Of a stretch of 64,000 nucleotides of DNA, positions 16,001-24,883 are shown in pieces. The notes beneath the pieces were generated by a model that was not told the origin of the DNA, searched no databases, and saw nothing but the letters and a program-made list of their open reading frames with translations. This DNA is from JAFGRR01 sp964499235 (GTDB lineage Bacteria; Planctomycetota; Phycisphaerae; UBA1845; Fen-1342), in the NCBI GenBank assembly GCA_964499235.1, contig CAZCKC010000004.1, forward strand, positions 1 to 64,000. The letters run 5' to 3'. Made by a program: the position numbers and the translations under genes. Every line of letters begins with the position of its first letter. Position 1 is the stretch's first letter.

Positions 16001-19000
16001 CCGCCTCTGCCAGCTCCGCCTCGAGCCGGGCGAACACCAGGGTCTTGAGCTGTTCCTGGTGCGCGGGCGTCCGCGCAGTGCCCAGCAGCGAGTCGACGAC
16101 CGGGTTGAAATACTGCTCGAGCTCACCGACGTTCGCCGCCACGCGCCGAATTCGGCGGGAGCGAGTTGTGGCGGTCGTGCCGGTCGCCGCCTCGCCGTCG
16201 ATCGTTTGCGGCAGCTGATCGAGCAGGAGCGACAATGCGTCGGCGTACTGCTCGAACGCCGCCTCGAAATCGCCGAGCTGCTCCAGCGTCGCCCCGTGGC
16301 GGAAGGCGATCGCGACGTTGCGCTGCTCGGTCGTGGCCAGGTCGCGATAGATGCGCTCCGCCGCGCGGGGGCGCAGGGCTTCCTCGTAGGCGGCTGCCAC
16401 GGCCTGCTTCACCTCGGTTGTCGGCTCGAGCAGGATGGCGCGGCTGAAGGCGCGGGCGGCTTCGGTGTCGCGGTCTTTCTCCAGCAGCGTGCGGCCGAGA
16501 TCGACGAACGTCTGCGGCGGCACCGCGAAGTTCAGCATCACGAGGATGTTGCCGTAATCGATCAAGGCGTCGACCGCGCCGCGTGCCCGGGCCCGGTCGA
16601 GCATCTCGCGGACGATCGGGCCGCGTTGCGGCCCGGCGAAGACCGCAGCGATCTCCATCAGGTCGTTGATTTGTTCACGCGCGCCCAGGGAGTCCAGAAC
16701 GTCGGCGGCGGCGTCGGAGAGGTAGGTTTGCTCCGGTGCCCGGGCGATCCGCAACTGCAACTGGCGCAGCGCGACCCGCAGTGCCCGCCGATCCGCGTCG
16801 ATGTTCAGCAGCGCGTCGACCGCGATGAGGAACAGGTCGTCGGCCTCGGCACTGTGCAGCAGGATCAGGAGGCGTTCAACCGCTTCCGGCCCACGGCCAG
16901 CCGAGCGCATGGCATCCGCCCACAGCAGCCAGAGCTCGACGCGTTCGGGCGTCGCGGCTAATGCCTGGGCGTATTGCTCCGCCGCCCGGTCGTGGAGCTC
17001 GAGCAGGGTGAAGACGCCGGCCGTGATCTCCGCCGCGGCCTGGGGGTCACCGAGGGCGGCCGCGAGCTGTTCCGCCCACGCCTGCGCCTCGCGTGGTCGC
17101 CGGCGCTCGATCGCCAGCACGGCCAACTGCTGCAGGTAGTCGGCCGCATTGGCCGGATCGTCCGCCAGCAGTTCGCGCACGACGCGATCGGCCTGCGCGA
17201 GGGCGCCCATGCGGATGTAGGCTTCGGCGAGGCGCCGGGCGCCGGCCTGCTCGTCGCCGCTGCGTTCGGCGAAGAGGTAGAGGATCTCGCTCACCGAGAT
17301 CGGATCGTTCAAGCGCGTGTAGAGCTCGACGAGGAGGTCGAGTTCGCGGACGGTGATCGTGTCGGCGGCGAGTCGCTCTTCCAGCTCGATCGCCAGGTCG
17401 GCGAGCCGGCCCGTTTCGGCGGCCAATTCGAGCAGCTTGTCCGCTGCCCGGCGGCGAATGGCCGGCGCGGCCGTCTCGTCCCAGATTCGCCGCCACACCG
17501 CCATCGCCTGGTCGGCGTGCTGGTCACGCTCGAGCAACCAACCCAGCCGGGCGCCGACGCGATGATCGGCGTGCGTGTCGAAAAGGTCTTGGAGCAGGGC
17601 GACAGCGCGTTGCCGGGCGCCGAACTCGGCGAATTGGTCGGCGACTTCGCGGATGCGACGTGGATCTTCTTCGACCAGCTCCAACGCTGCTTCTAGCGCG
17701 GCGCGGGCGGTGTCGAATGCGCCCCGTTCGGCGGCGGCCGCTGCTTTCCAGCGGGCGACGGCGTATTGTGCGGCCGGCGTCTGGGGTACTTGTGCGAGGA
17801 GTTCGTCGACCAGCACCTGGTCGGCCAGCTTGTTCGCCGCGTCGGCGAGTGCCAGCAGGCTGGCGGTCGTCTTGGCTGATGCCATGCCGGCTCGCAGGAC
17901 AGCGGCGACAGCCTGCGAGCGACCCTGGGCGTAGCGGAGCTCAGCCAACGCCGTCCGCAAGTCGAGCGCGTCCGGCTCGTCCGCCAGCGCGGACTCGAGC
18001 AGCGTGGCGGCGGTGCTAAGCTCCCCAGCTTCGATTGCGAGCGCGACGGCCTCGCGGGTCAGCATCGCGCGCTGGTCATCGTCGTCGATGTCGCTGAGCA
18101 GCCGGAAGGCCTCCTCGTATTCGCCGAGGTCCCAGAGGAGCTGAAAGCGTGGCCGCACGATCGCCGGGACCGGCCAATTACTGGCGACCGTTGCTGACTG
18201 GCCGGCGGCCTCGGCGGTGACAACGAGGTACGCGAGCGCGAACCGTTGGGGTCCCGGGGCGCTCGCCTGGACTGCGCCGGCGCGAAACGCGTCCATCGCA
18301 GCGGAGTATTCGCCGACACGGCGCAGCAGCACCCCGCGGAGCAGCGCCCACGCGGCGTCCTCGTGATTCGCCGGCAACCGTTGGAGGGCGATCGCGGGTT
18401 CGCCGAGCTGCGCGGCCAGCAGGGCGGCGATGCGGCCGTCGGCCTGATCGAGCGCTGCGCGGGCCGCGTCGTGATCGCCGAGTGCGTGCTCCAGTTGCGC
18501 GAGGCGCAAACGCCACTCGGTGACCGGGTCATTCTCGTCGCTGAGTAGGATTGCCTGCTCGAGTGCGGTGCGAGCGGCCGGGACATCGCCAGCCAGTTCG
18601 TGCCAGGTGGCGAGTTGGGCGTGCGGGGCGGCCTGCTGTGGTGCTTCCGCCAACGCGGCTGCGCTGGCCGTTCGCTGCTCGGCGATGCTGGTGACGACGA
18701 TCGGTTCGGCCGCCGGCGACGAGGCCGGAGCCGGTGCCGCGGCTCGGCCGGCTGGCGGCAACGTCACCGCGAGCAGCACCGCGATGGCCGCCGCGGCCCG
18801 CCGGGGCCAACGCCGAATCGTCAGTTGCACCAGCACGCAAAGGAGTGCGAAAAACGCGAGCCACGGCCAGAGCTCGACCCACGCGCGTGGCGTCGCGGTG
18901 GGGGGCGGCACGTAGAAGTCAGCGGCAATGCGGTTCAATGCTTCGATCCCCGCGAGGTTTGGCAGGGGGGCGGCAAGCTCGCGGCGCGGGTTGATATAGA

Positions 19001-21296
19001 CGGCGGCCCGCGCGCGTTCGTCGTCCACCCGCGCTTCGATCTGGAGCGGGCCCGTTTCGTTGACGTCCAGCAGCGCATTCCACCAGCCGTCCGCCAGCGG
19101 CGCGATCGTCAGCGACCGCGCCGGCGCATCGGCCGGGCGTAGCGTGACAGTCAGCGGCGCCTGCGGCACGGGAGTTTTCGTTCCCACATAGCGAACGTCA
19201 AGCTCGAGGCGGCCACTGCGCACGATTGGGGTAATTTGCAGGGGTTGGGCGCCGGCGGCCCCGCTGAGCTCGCGCATCAGGTTGCGCATCAGCGTCTGGC
19301 CGGCTTCGGACTCCCACAGCTGTGCGCCCCACGGTCCGCCGATGTCGGTGGTGAGAGCGGCCACGTAGCCGCGTCCCCAGCGCCACCGCGCGAGCACGGG
19401 GTCTTCGTCAGCCGTCGCGACCAGCAGTTGCGCCGTCGTTCGCGGCCGGGCGCGTACATAGCCGTCGATTAGCGGCAGGTTCCCCGCAAGGCCGCCGAGC
19501 AGGTCCGCCGACGCCCGCGCGGCGCTGATCGGTGTGGGGGTGGTCACGAACGGCGTCAGCGGTCGGCGGGCCGGCTGCTTCAGGATGATCTCGGGGAGGC
19601 TGAACAGGTTGGAGGCCGAGTAGTACCGCCCGTCGCCCCACTGCGCGAGGTCGGAGAGGAAGTCGGAATGCTGGCCGGGGCCGACCATGACGGCGGACAC
19701 GGTGATGCCGTGTTCGGCCATGCGGCGGACGATGCGTTCGAAGGGGCCGGTCTCGACACCGCCGTCGGTCAGCAGGAGCACGTGTTTCAGGCGGGTATTG
19801 ACGTTTAGCAGGGCATAGTAGGCTTCCTCGATCGCGGGCAGGACGACGGTGCCGCCGCCGGCGCTGAGGCGGTTGAGGGCGCGGGTGATCTCGACGCGGT
19901 TGGCGGCGCTCTGGATGCGGGCGGCCCAGCGTTTCGCGCCGTAGAACTCGACGATGCCGACGCGATCGTGCGGCTTGAGGCGGTCGATCGCGAGGCGGGC
20001 GGTTTCCTTGGCGAGGTCGAAGCGGGCGCCCTTCATGCTGCCGGAGGTGTCGATGATGATGACGAGCGTCACGGTCGGGTCGCGCTGCTCGACCACGGTC
20101 TGCGTCCGGATCGGCAGCAGGCTGGCGAGCGGGCCGTCGACGTAGCCGCCCGGAGCGAAGGCGGAGCGCCCGCCGGTGACCAACAGGCTCGTTCCGTCGG
20201 CCACCGCCTGGCGGAGCGCGGCTTCGCCCGCCGAGCCGAGCGCGCTGGCCGGCACGTTCGCGAGCAGCAGCGCGTCGGCTGTTTTCAACGCGCGTGGATC
20301 AGCGGCGACTTCATCGGGCGTGAGCGGGATGCAAGTCGCGGCCGGTGACAGCATGGTCTGCAGGGCGGCGCGCGTGGGCGTTTGCGGGTCGTCTTCGATA
20401 ACGGCCACGCGGTAGGGGGGCAGGGTCCACGTGCTGGCGTACTGCGGTTCAGCTTGCGGCGCGGCGTCCGGCCGTTCGAGCGCGAAGGCAAGCGTTTGCG
20501 GACCGCCGTCGGCCAGCTCGAGCTCGACCGGGAGCTGCTGCCAGCCCGGCTGCAGCGTCCGCCTCTCCTGTGCGAGCAACGCTCCGCTGGACGCATTGCG
20601 CGTTGTGAGCAGCGCGTCGATGGCGACGCGACTGACGACCGTCGCTTCGAACGTGTGCGGAGCGCCGGGAGCGACCGCAGCCGGCCCGGAAACTGCCGTG
20701 ACGGTCGCTGCCGGCGCGTTCGTCGTCGGCGGCGCGAGGAATGTGAGCTGGCGGCCCGCCCCGGCCAAGCGGGCGACCGTGGTTTCAGCGGCGCCGCTGG
20801 TCTCCCAGCCGTCGGTCAGCACCACCCAGCGCGACGGGGTAGTGCGAGCTGCGAGCGCGTCAGCGTGGAGCAGGGCGGCCGCGAGGTCGGAGCCGGCGTT
20901 CGCGTTGTTGCCGGCGCCGGTTGCGTTCAGCGCTGCGAAGGCCGCCCGCCACCTGGCACGATCCTTCCCGTCGAAGGCGACGCGCGGCTCGGTGTCAAAC
21001 GTCAGCAACGCGTAACGCTCGGCGAAGAGCTCACTGGTAGCGGCGAGCAGGTCGTCGCGCGCGGTCTCCGGCATGCTCGCGGAGGTATCGAGCACTGCGA
21101 AGGCGACTGACGGCGCCGCCGCATCAACCGAAACCAGCGGGCGCGTCAAGGCGAGCACGACGCTGGTCACGGCCAGAATCTGAAGCAGCGGCACGAGGAG
21201 CGCACGCTTCCGCTGCCGGCGGCGCGCGATCAGCCAGCTGACCAACGTGGCCGGCACGAGCAATCCCAGCAGCATCCACGGCGTCGCGAAGATCAT
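13074..21296 (-). CDS. Giant membrane protein: two VWA domains, class-I amidotransferase-like domain and about 1850 residues of TPR-like helices
   Basis: The start at 21296 overlaps the preceding stop by ATGA and begins with two hydrophobic helices (MIFATPWMLLGLLVPATLVSW and LLQILAVTSVVLALTRPL), the BatA-like arrangement. A first VWA domain follows (LDTSASM near residue 70; VLTDGWE). A class-I glutamine amidotransferase-like fold (about 295-395, PYRVAVIEDD to LLVTGGRSAFAPGGY) leads into a second VWA domain (about 410-590) with an intact MIDAS: DTSGSM, a Thr-bearing loop and LLTDGG. One or two membrane helices near 810-850 separate this from a C-terminal region of about 1850 residues made of Ala/Leu/Glu-rich helical pairs with TPR character (AQLATWHELAGDVPAARTALEQA; LAEAYIRMGALAQADRVV). 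It is 2740 residues in all. Similar VWA-amidotransferase proteins occur beside MoxR/DUF58 genes in planctomycetes; the very long TPR extension is the unusual part. It is the last gene of the operon. Confidence 0.88.
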   Translation of the reverse strand: MIFATPWMLLGLLVPATLVSWLIARRRQRKRALLVPLLQILAVTSVVLALTRPLVSVDAAAPSVAFAVLDTSASMPETARDDLLAATSELFAERYALLTFDTEPRVAFDGKDRARWRAAFAALNATGAGNNANAGSDLAAALLHADALAARTTPSRWVVLTDGWETSGAAETTVARLAGAGRQLTFLAPPTTNAPAATVTAVSGPAAVAPGAPHTFEATVVSRVAIDALLTTRNASSGALLAQERRTLQPGWQQLPVELELADGGPQTLAFALERPDAAPQAEPQYASTWTLPPYRVAVIEDDPQTPTRAALQTMLSPAATCIPLTPDEVAADPRALKTADALLLANVPASALGSAGEAALRQAVADGTSLLVTGGRSAFAPGGYVDGPLASLLPIRTQTVVEQRDPTVTLVIIIDTSGSMKGARFDLAKETARLAIDRLKPHDRVGIVEFYGAKRWAARIQSAANRVEITRALNRLSAGGGTVVLPAIEEAYYALLNVNTRLKHVLLLTDGGVETGPFERIVRRMAEHGITVSAVMVGPGQHSDFLSDLAQWGDGRYYSASNLFSLPEIILKQPARRPLTPFVTTPTPISAARASADLLGGLAGNLPLIDGYVRARPRTTAQLLVATADEDPVLARWRWGRGYVAALTTDIGGPWGAQLWESEAGQTLMRNLMRELSGAAGAQPLQITPIVRSGRLELDVRYVGTKTPVPQAPLTVTLRPADAPARSLTIAPLADGWWNALLDVNETGPLQIEARVDDERARAAVYINPRRELAAPLPNLAGIEALNRIAADFYVPPPTATPRAWVELWPWLAFFALLCVLVQLTIRRWPRRAAAAIAVLLAVTLPPAGRAAAPAPASSPAAEPIVVTSIAEQRTASAAALAEAPQQAAPHAQLATWHELAGDVPAARTALEQAILLSDENDPVTEWRLRLAQLEHALGDHDAARAALDQADGRIAALLAAQLGEPAIALQRLPANHEDAAWALLRGVLLRRVGEYSAAMDAFRAGAVQASAPGPQRFALAYLVVTAEAAGQSATVASNWPVPAIVRPRFQLLWDLGEYEEAFRLLSDIDDDDQRAMLTREAVALAIEAGELSTAATLLESALADEPDALDLRTALAELRYAQGRSQAVAAVLRAGMASAKTTASLLALADAANKLADQVLVDELLAQVPQTPAAQYAVARWKAAAAAERGAFDTARAALEAALELVEEDPRRIREVADQFAEFGARQRAVALLQDLFDTHADHRVGARLGWLLERDQHADQAMAVWRRIWDETAAPAIRRRAADKLLELAAETGRLADLAIELEERLAADTITVRELDLLVELYTRLNDPISVSEILYLFAERSGDEQAGARRLAEAYIRMGALAQADRVVRELLADDPANAADYLQQLAVLAIERRRPREAQAWAEQLAAALGDPQAAAEITAGVFTLLELHDRAAEQYAQALAATPERVELWLLWADAMRSAGRGPEAVERLLILLHSAEADDLFLIAVDALLNIDADRRALRVALRQLQLRIARAPEQTYLSDAAADVLDSLGAREQINDLMEIAAVFAGPQRGPIVREMLDRARARGAVDALIDYGNILVMLNFAVPPQTFVDLGRTLLEKDRDTEAARAFSRAILLEPTTEVKQAVAAAYEEALRPRAAERIYRDLATTEQRNVAIAFRHGATLEQLGDFEAAFEQYADALSLLLDQLPQTIDGEAATGTTATTRSRRIRRVAANVGELEQYFNPVVDSLLGTARTPAHQEQLKTLVFARLEAELAEAASAEVSAVAQAPRIANLARIARFVGFCLNDLDFAGRCDRNVRATFPADPALRQSVAAAWLEWGLPEQALSWLEAGDPTTPLPTPLLRYQQLRDALQTPPDTALEPLPAAQAAALLLLNERDRARELLATLVAARETLTAAELLQLLPVSLALEDDAALERLILQLPLALAGERTASRQLAPLETGLRVAWGRLSDSGRRTLDQRITDLAGDPAQANVELAWLLLQLRAAVQPWDTTSRALAERVAARSAGAARRLSALLLLAPADEQAALLEAAWAAADANQRLDVLFGVAAYYANEPPPTLVAQVERLLALSPELRLPRHEPYLALTRPSWQHNTLQGALGRVIAAYLLAQQPDNLAVRAAAAQAFAQVEENARGAELADEVMRELHRAAQFDEDAWRMIQALVPVLSASNRHEIVQELELATRMGTASIVEQMTLFALHRHAGRQHAATAILQAAFAQQPSERTVRRELIDYLADNLDWQALVDALTPHRANAEVIQSWELSELADAHRHLGRLHAARDVIAQDTGALAAMRSLHLETALGQDERALLLFRRFLTTNRLERRFYVPTAPAETPLGGLRGYLAARHTDDYRDRKLLFVEVAGTPGFAEEYAAWWRSAAPNRNDLPELARSRIAAAQTRGELDALKAMVVARFEADQAHLRDFYLLSALAETQPLALSPAAIERVSLRLAVLELPEPLDRSLRARLLAKTNAEAAAAVWRLRLAEQLGTPRRGLWVGRWRRWLEQLATHGTPETGSAADGLWPHFLEAAAMPPTERLRDGMEAMLLRMFAAHTPPAVADDHRLRLEQRLSRANVSRFYPRTIQGLARQAAVRGDESAFDRWMAELVRLTPLAYGDLVPLDATAYLPRVEATQEPERVRKLAQRLLVRVDQAALHPSRKLQTLALLGAWADENGDDTLARNALAAGQALLGEEPTTAELWLLDLAARVGDQAATTTLRQRIEAAGLLPRGRLETAR

Positions 21297-22975
21297 GCCG
21301 TCCTCATTCGTTGCTGGCGCACCACGAGCACGTGATCCAGCGCGATCAGGGCGAGCGCGAGGAGCAACAGCAGCCGCCAATAAGGCCAGCCGCCGGTCAA
21401 AGCACGCTGCGTTTCCTCGTTTCGCGTGGACGCGGCGGTTGCCGAGCCGTTCAGCCCGGCACCGGGGATCTCGGTCAGCGTGCGAGCGGTGGCGAGGGTC
21501 GCGGACCACACGGGATCCTGGACCCGCCGCGCGCCCCCTATCGCGGCCGACGGCGCCGACCAGCCGCTTAGCCGCTGCATGGCGCGGCCGATCAGAACGG
21601 CGAGGGCGGGGTGCTGTGCAGGGTCGTCTCGCGGCGCGAACAGGTTCGCACTGAGGAACAGTTGCGGGCGTTCCGCGTCCCGCGGGCGCAGGAACGCGAC
21701 GACGGTTTCGCCGGCTTGCAAGAGGGCGATATCGCGCCCGGGCTCCCAACGCGCTTGCATTGCAGGCGCTGGGCGACAGAAGACGCCATCAAACGCCAGA
21801 TCCGCGGTCAGCGCGTGGGGCCGCGTTTCCAGCGGGGCGCGCGGCGAATCCTCGGTCGCGGGAACCACGACGAGATCGGCCCCAGTGGGAGCCTCCTGAT
21901 CTTGCGCCACTGCGGCGACCAGCTTTTCAGCACTGTCATTCGCTGGTTCGAAACGTGCGCCGCTTGCCGCCAGCGCGAAGCGGAGAGCAGCCGGAAGGGT
22001 GTCTTCAGCGACAATGTGAACGGGCGGTTTGGCGGTCGTCCTGAGTGTCAACGTGTTGTCGACCGGGTTGCCACCCGGCTCGGTCAACACGACGGACAAC
22101 GCAGAACCGTCGGCAGGCAACGGGTCGGTCTCGAGCAGCTGCCAGCCATCCGGCGCGACGGTCACGTTCCGGTTCAGCACAACACCGAGCGCCGGGTGCG
22201 TCATCGTGACCGCTACGTCGATGGGGCCGGTAGCTTCCGCGGCCAGGACGACCACGCCGCGGCCGCGCGGCGAATCATCCGTCAACGGCGCGAACCACGC
22301 GCTCGCGAGCTGCGCGTTGCCGCGTTGCGTCGGGATCAGCAGGCGGTGGACAGAAGCATGCCGCGCCGGTGAGCCTTCGCTTTGCAACTGATTGGTGACC
22401 AGTGTGACGCGCCCGCCCTGATCCTCAAGGAGCGTTTCCGCGTAGCGCATCGCGGCTGCAAGGTCGGCCGGCAGCGACGTCGCCCGCAACGCGCGCAGGT
22501 GGTGCCGCGTTTCGGGCCCCGGCGTCGTCGCGTCAGCCAGCAGCCGCGGTGTAGGATCGGCGACGACGATTTGCGGCGGCTGGGTTTCGCTGCCCGCTCG
22601 CAGCAGATCAAGAACGGCCGCGCGGGCGCGATCGAAGACCGGCCCGGACGCGTCGGCGGCCGGCGCGTGCATCGTCGCACCGGCGTCCAGCACGATGACG
22701 TGCGGCTCGCTCGGTCCCGCTTGCAGCACCCAGCTCGTCGTCGCCCCAATCAAAGCCAGCGCGATCAGCGCGAAGAACAGCCAGCTGAGTAGCTGGCGCC
22801 AGCGCTGCCACAGCTGTCGCGGCCGCGCGACTGCCGCCGACGCGGCCCAGAAGAGCAGCGAAGGCACCTGCTTCTCGGTGGGGCGCGAGCGGAGCACGTG
22901 CAGTGCCGTGACGGCCGCCAGGCCGGCCAGCAGCAGCGTCGTTCCGAGAATGGGCCCGAGGCCGGTGAAGTTCAT
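21293..22975 (-). CDS. BatA-like membrane protein with VWA-like domain
   Basis: 560 residues. The N-terminus is a typical BatA module: one helix (LGPILGTTLLLAGLAAVTALHVL), a short basic loop with PSLLFW, then a second helix (LLSWLFFALIALALIGATT). A VWA-like fold follows, but its metal site is degenerate: HVIVLDAGATMHA has Asp and the second position but Gly-Ala-Thr instead of Ser-x-Ser. The remainder is beta-rich and contains repeated Ig-like strands. The last 25 residues include a C-terminal helix (WRLLLLLALALIALDHVLVV). It lies 13 bases after the DUF58 gene and overlaps the giant gene by ATGA. Proteins of this kind partner MoxR ATPases in envelope quality control. Confidence 0.82.
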   Translation of the reverse strand: MNFTGLGPILGTTLLLAGLAAVTALHVLRSRPTEKQVPSLLFWAASAAVARPRQLWQRWRQLLSWLFFALIALALIGATTSWVLQAGPSEPHVIVLDAGATMHAPAADASGPVFDRARAAVLDLLRAGSETQPPQIVVADPTPRLLADATTPGPETRHHLRALRATSLPADLAAAMRYAETLLEDQGGRVTLVTNQLQSEGSPARHASVHRLLIPTQRGNAQLASAWFAPLTDDSPRGRGVVVLAAEATGPIDVAVTMTHPALGVVLNRNVTVAPDGWQLLETDPLPADGSALSVVLTEPGGNPVDNTLTLRTTAKPPVHIVAEDTLPAALRFALAASGARFEPANDSAEKLVAAVAQDQEAPTGADLVVVPATEDSPRAPLETRPHALTADLAFDGVFCRPAPAMQARWEPGRDIALLQAGETVVAFLRPRDAERPQLFLSANLFAPRDDPAQHPALAVLIGRAMQRLSGWSAPSAAIGGARRVQDPVWSATLATARTLTEIPGAGLNGSATAASTRNEETQRALTGGWPYWRLLLLLALALIALDHVLVVRQQRMRTA

Positions 22976-22988
22976 GAGGTGAACCCGC

Positions 22989-23873
22989 TCATCTGTTTCG
23001 CAGCAGTCCGGCCGTCACCAGCGGCGTGAGCTGGGGCAGCACCGCGCGCTCGGCCGCCAACGTGACGTACGGCACGCCCCGCGCATGGGCGAACGTGGTC
23101 AGCTCCGCGTGCAGCGCGGCCCGCGCGGCCTCGTAGCGCTGAATCACCGCCTGGTCGACCTGGACGCGCAGCCGCGACTCGGTCTCGCAGTCGACCAGCT
23201 CGAGCTCGCGGTCATCGGCGGTGACTTGGTCGCTGGCGTGAATCAGCTGCACCAGCACGAGGCGCTCGTTCAAGCGCGCGAGCGCGGCCAGCGCCGCGGT
23301 CACGCCGTCAGGCTGAAAGAAATCCGTGACTACCACGAGCAGGCCCGGCTGGCGCCGCGCGCGGTGGTAGGCTTCGACCGCGGCGGGCAGGTCGGTGTGG
23401 CCACCGGCGCCCAGCGTAGCCAACGCGCTCAGCAGCTTGGGAAAGGCGGCCCGGTTCGCGCAGCGTAGCGGCCGCCGCAGGCGCTGGTCGAAAGGAATCA
23501 CCTGGACCGGGTTGTGGCTGGTGAGCGCGGCGCTGGCGAGGGCGGCCGCCAGGCGGCGCCCGGCGTCGGCGCGGGGTGGGTCGTCGAAGAACATGGACCG
23601 GCTGACGTCGAGCAGGAAGGTGAGCGGCAGCCGGCGCGGCGCGTCGTAGACGCGCGTGACGAGCCGCTGGCTGCGGCGGTAGACGTTCCAATCGATCCGG
23701 CGGAAGTCGTCACCGGGCGTATAGGCGCGGAAGTCGCGGAAATCGAGCCCGACGCCGGGCTGCCGGCTGACGTGCTCGCCGCGATCGACGCTGCGCCGCG
23801 GGGCGCGGGAGAGCAGCCGCAGGCTCGCGATCGCGCTCAGGAAGTCAGGCGGGAAAAGCGTGGCAACGCTCAT
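22989..23873 (-). CDS. DUF58 / VWA-like domain protein
   Basis: 294 residues. The DUF58 signature is clear: DFRDFRAYTPGDDFRRIDWN (about 45-63) and then LTFLLDVSRSMFF, a VWA-type first motif. Further VWA-like segments are LLVVVTDFF and the C-terminal AELTTFAHARGVPYVTL. Proteins with this domain regularly sit directly after MoxR ATPases and are thought to be their substrates or adaptors. It overlaps the moxR gene by ATGA. It has no membrane helix, unlike many DUF58 proteins, so membrane attachment probably comes from the BatA-like partners. Confidence 0.9.
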   Translation of the reverse strand: MSVATLFPPDFLSAIASLRLLSRAPRRSVDRGEHVSRQPGVGLDFRDFRAYTPGDDFRRIDWNVYRRSQRLVTRVYDAPRRLPLTFLLDVSRSMFFDDPPRADAGRRLAAALASAALTSHNPVQVIPFDQRLRRPLRCANRAAFPKLLSALATLGAGGHTDLPAAVEAYHRARRQPGLLVVVTDFFQPDGVTAALAALARLNERLVLVQLIHASDQVTADDRELELVDCETESRLRVQVDQAVIQRYEAARAALHAELTTFAHARGVPYVTLAAERAVLPQLTPLVTAGLLRNR

Positions 23874-24883
23874 TGCGGCAGCTCGGACGTCGCTTCAAGG
23901 GCGGACGCGATGATCTGGTCCGCGGTGGTCCCCTGGGCCTGGGCTTCGAAAGTCAGCATCAGGCGGTGCCGCAGCGTCTGCCGCGCGACCCCGCGAATGT
24001 CCTGGGCGGAGACCGCGAAGCGCCCGTCGCGCAGCGCCCGCACCTTGCCCAGCAGGATCATGGCCTGCACACCGCGCGGGCTCGCCCCGAGGGCGACGCT
24101 CTGCCGGACGAGCGGCGGCGCCTCGGCGGCCGTCGGCTGCGTCGCCCGCGCGAGGCGGATCGCGTACCGCGTGATCGGCTCGGTGCACGCCACGGCGCGG
24201 ACGACCTGGCGCTGGGTGAGGATCTCGACACCGGAGGTGACGGGCGTGATCGTCGCGGCCTGCGTCGTCGTGGTCAGGTCCATGATTGCGAGCGCTTCGT
24301 CCTCGCTCGGGTATTCCACCAGCAGTTTCATCAGGAACCGGTCGAGCTGCGCCTCGGGCAAGGGGTACGTGCCCTCCTGCTCCACCGGGTTCTGCGTCGC
24401 CAGCACGATGAACGGCTCGGGCAGGGGGATCGTCTGCCGCGCGGCCGATACCTGGCGCTCCTGCATCGCCTCGAGCAGGGCGGCCTGCGTCTTGGGTGTC
24501 GCGCGGTTGATCTCGTCGGCGAGGACGATGTTGGCGACGATCGGCCCGGGCTCGAACCGCAGCGTGTGGCCGCCGCCTTCGGTTTCGTGCAGCACCATCG
24601 TCCCCGTGATGTCGGCGGGCATCAGGTCGGGCGTGAACTGGATCCGCGAGAAGTCGACGTCGACGGCGGCCGCGAGCGTGCGCACCAGGAGCGTTTTGCC
24701 GAGCCCCGGGACGCCCTCGATCAGCACGTGGCCGCCCACGAGGAAGGCGGCCAGCACGTCATCGACCAGGTGCTGCTGGCCGACGAAGGCCTGGTGGATC
24801 GTGTCGCTGAGCTGGGTGTAGATTTCGCGGAAGCGCTCGGCCTGCGCCGTCGCGTCAGTCGTCGTCATCGTGGGCTCATTCAT
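23870..24883 (-). CDS. moxR: MoxR-family AAA+ ATPase
   Basis: 337 residues from the ATG at 24883, which overlaps the end of the upstream gene by 8 bases; a further upstream start would add proline-rich nonsense. Walker A is GVPGLGKT (57-64), Walker B is IVLADEINRA (about 119-128), and sensor 1 lies in VLATQNPVEQEGTYPLPEAQ, the phrase that defines MoxR proteins. The lid contains SPRGVQAM. MoxR ATPases act as chaperones that mature metal- or VWA-containing proteins. Here three downstream genes encode VWA or VWA-like proteins, so those are the likely clients. Confidence 0.96.
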   Translation of the reverse strand: MNEPTMTTTDATAQAERFREIYTQLSDTIHQAFVGQQHLVDDVLAAFLVGGHVLIEGVPGLGKTLLVRTLAAAVDVDFSRIQFTPDLMPADITGTMVLHETEGGGHTLRFEPGPIVANIVLADEINRATPKTQAALLEAMQERQVSAARQTIPLPEPFIVLATQNPVEQEGTYPLPEAQLDRFLMKLLVEYPSEDEALAIMDLTTTTQAATITPVTSGVEILTQRQVVRAVACTEPITRYAIRLARATQPTAAEAPPLVRQSVALGASPRGVQAMILLGKVRALRDGRFAVSAQDIRGVARQTLRHRLMLTFEAQAQGTTADQIIASALEATSELPQ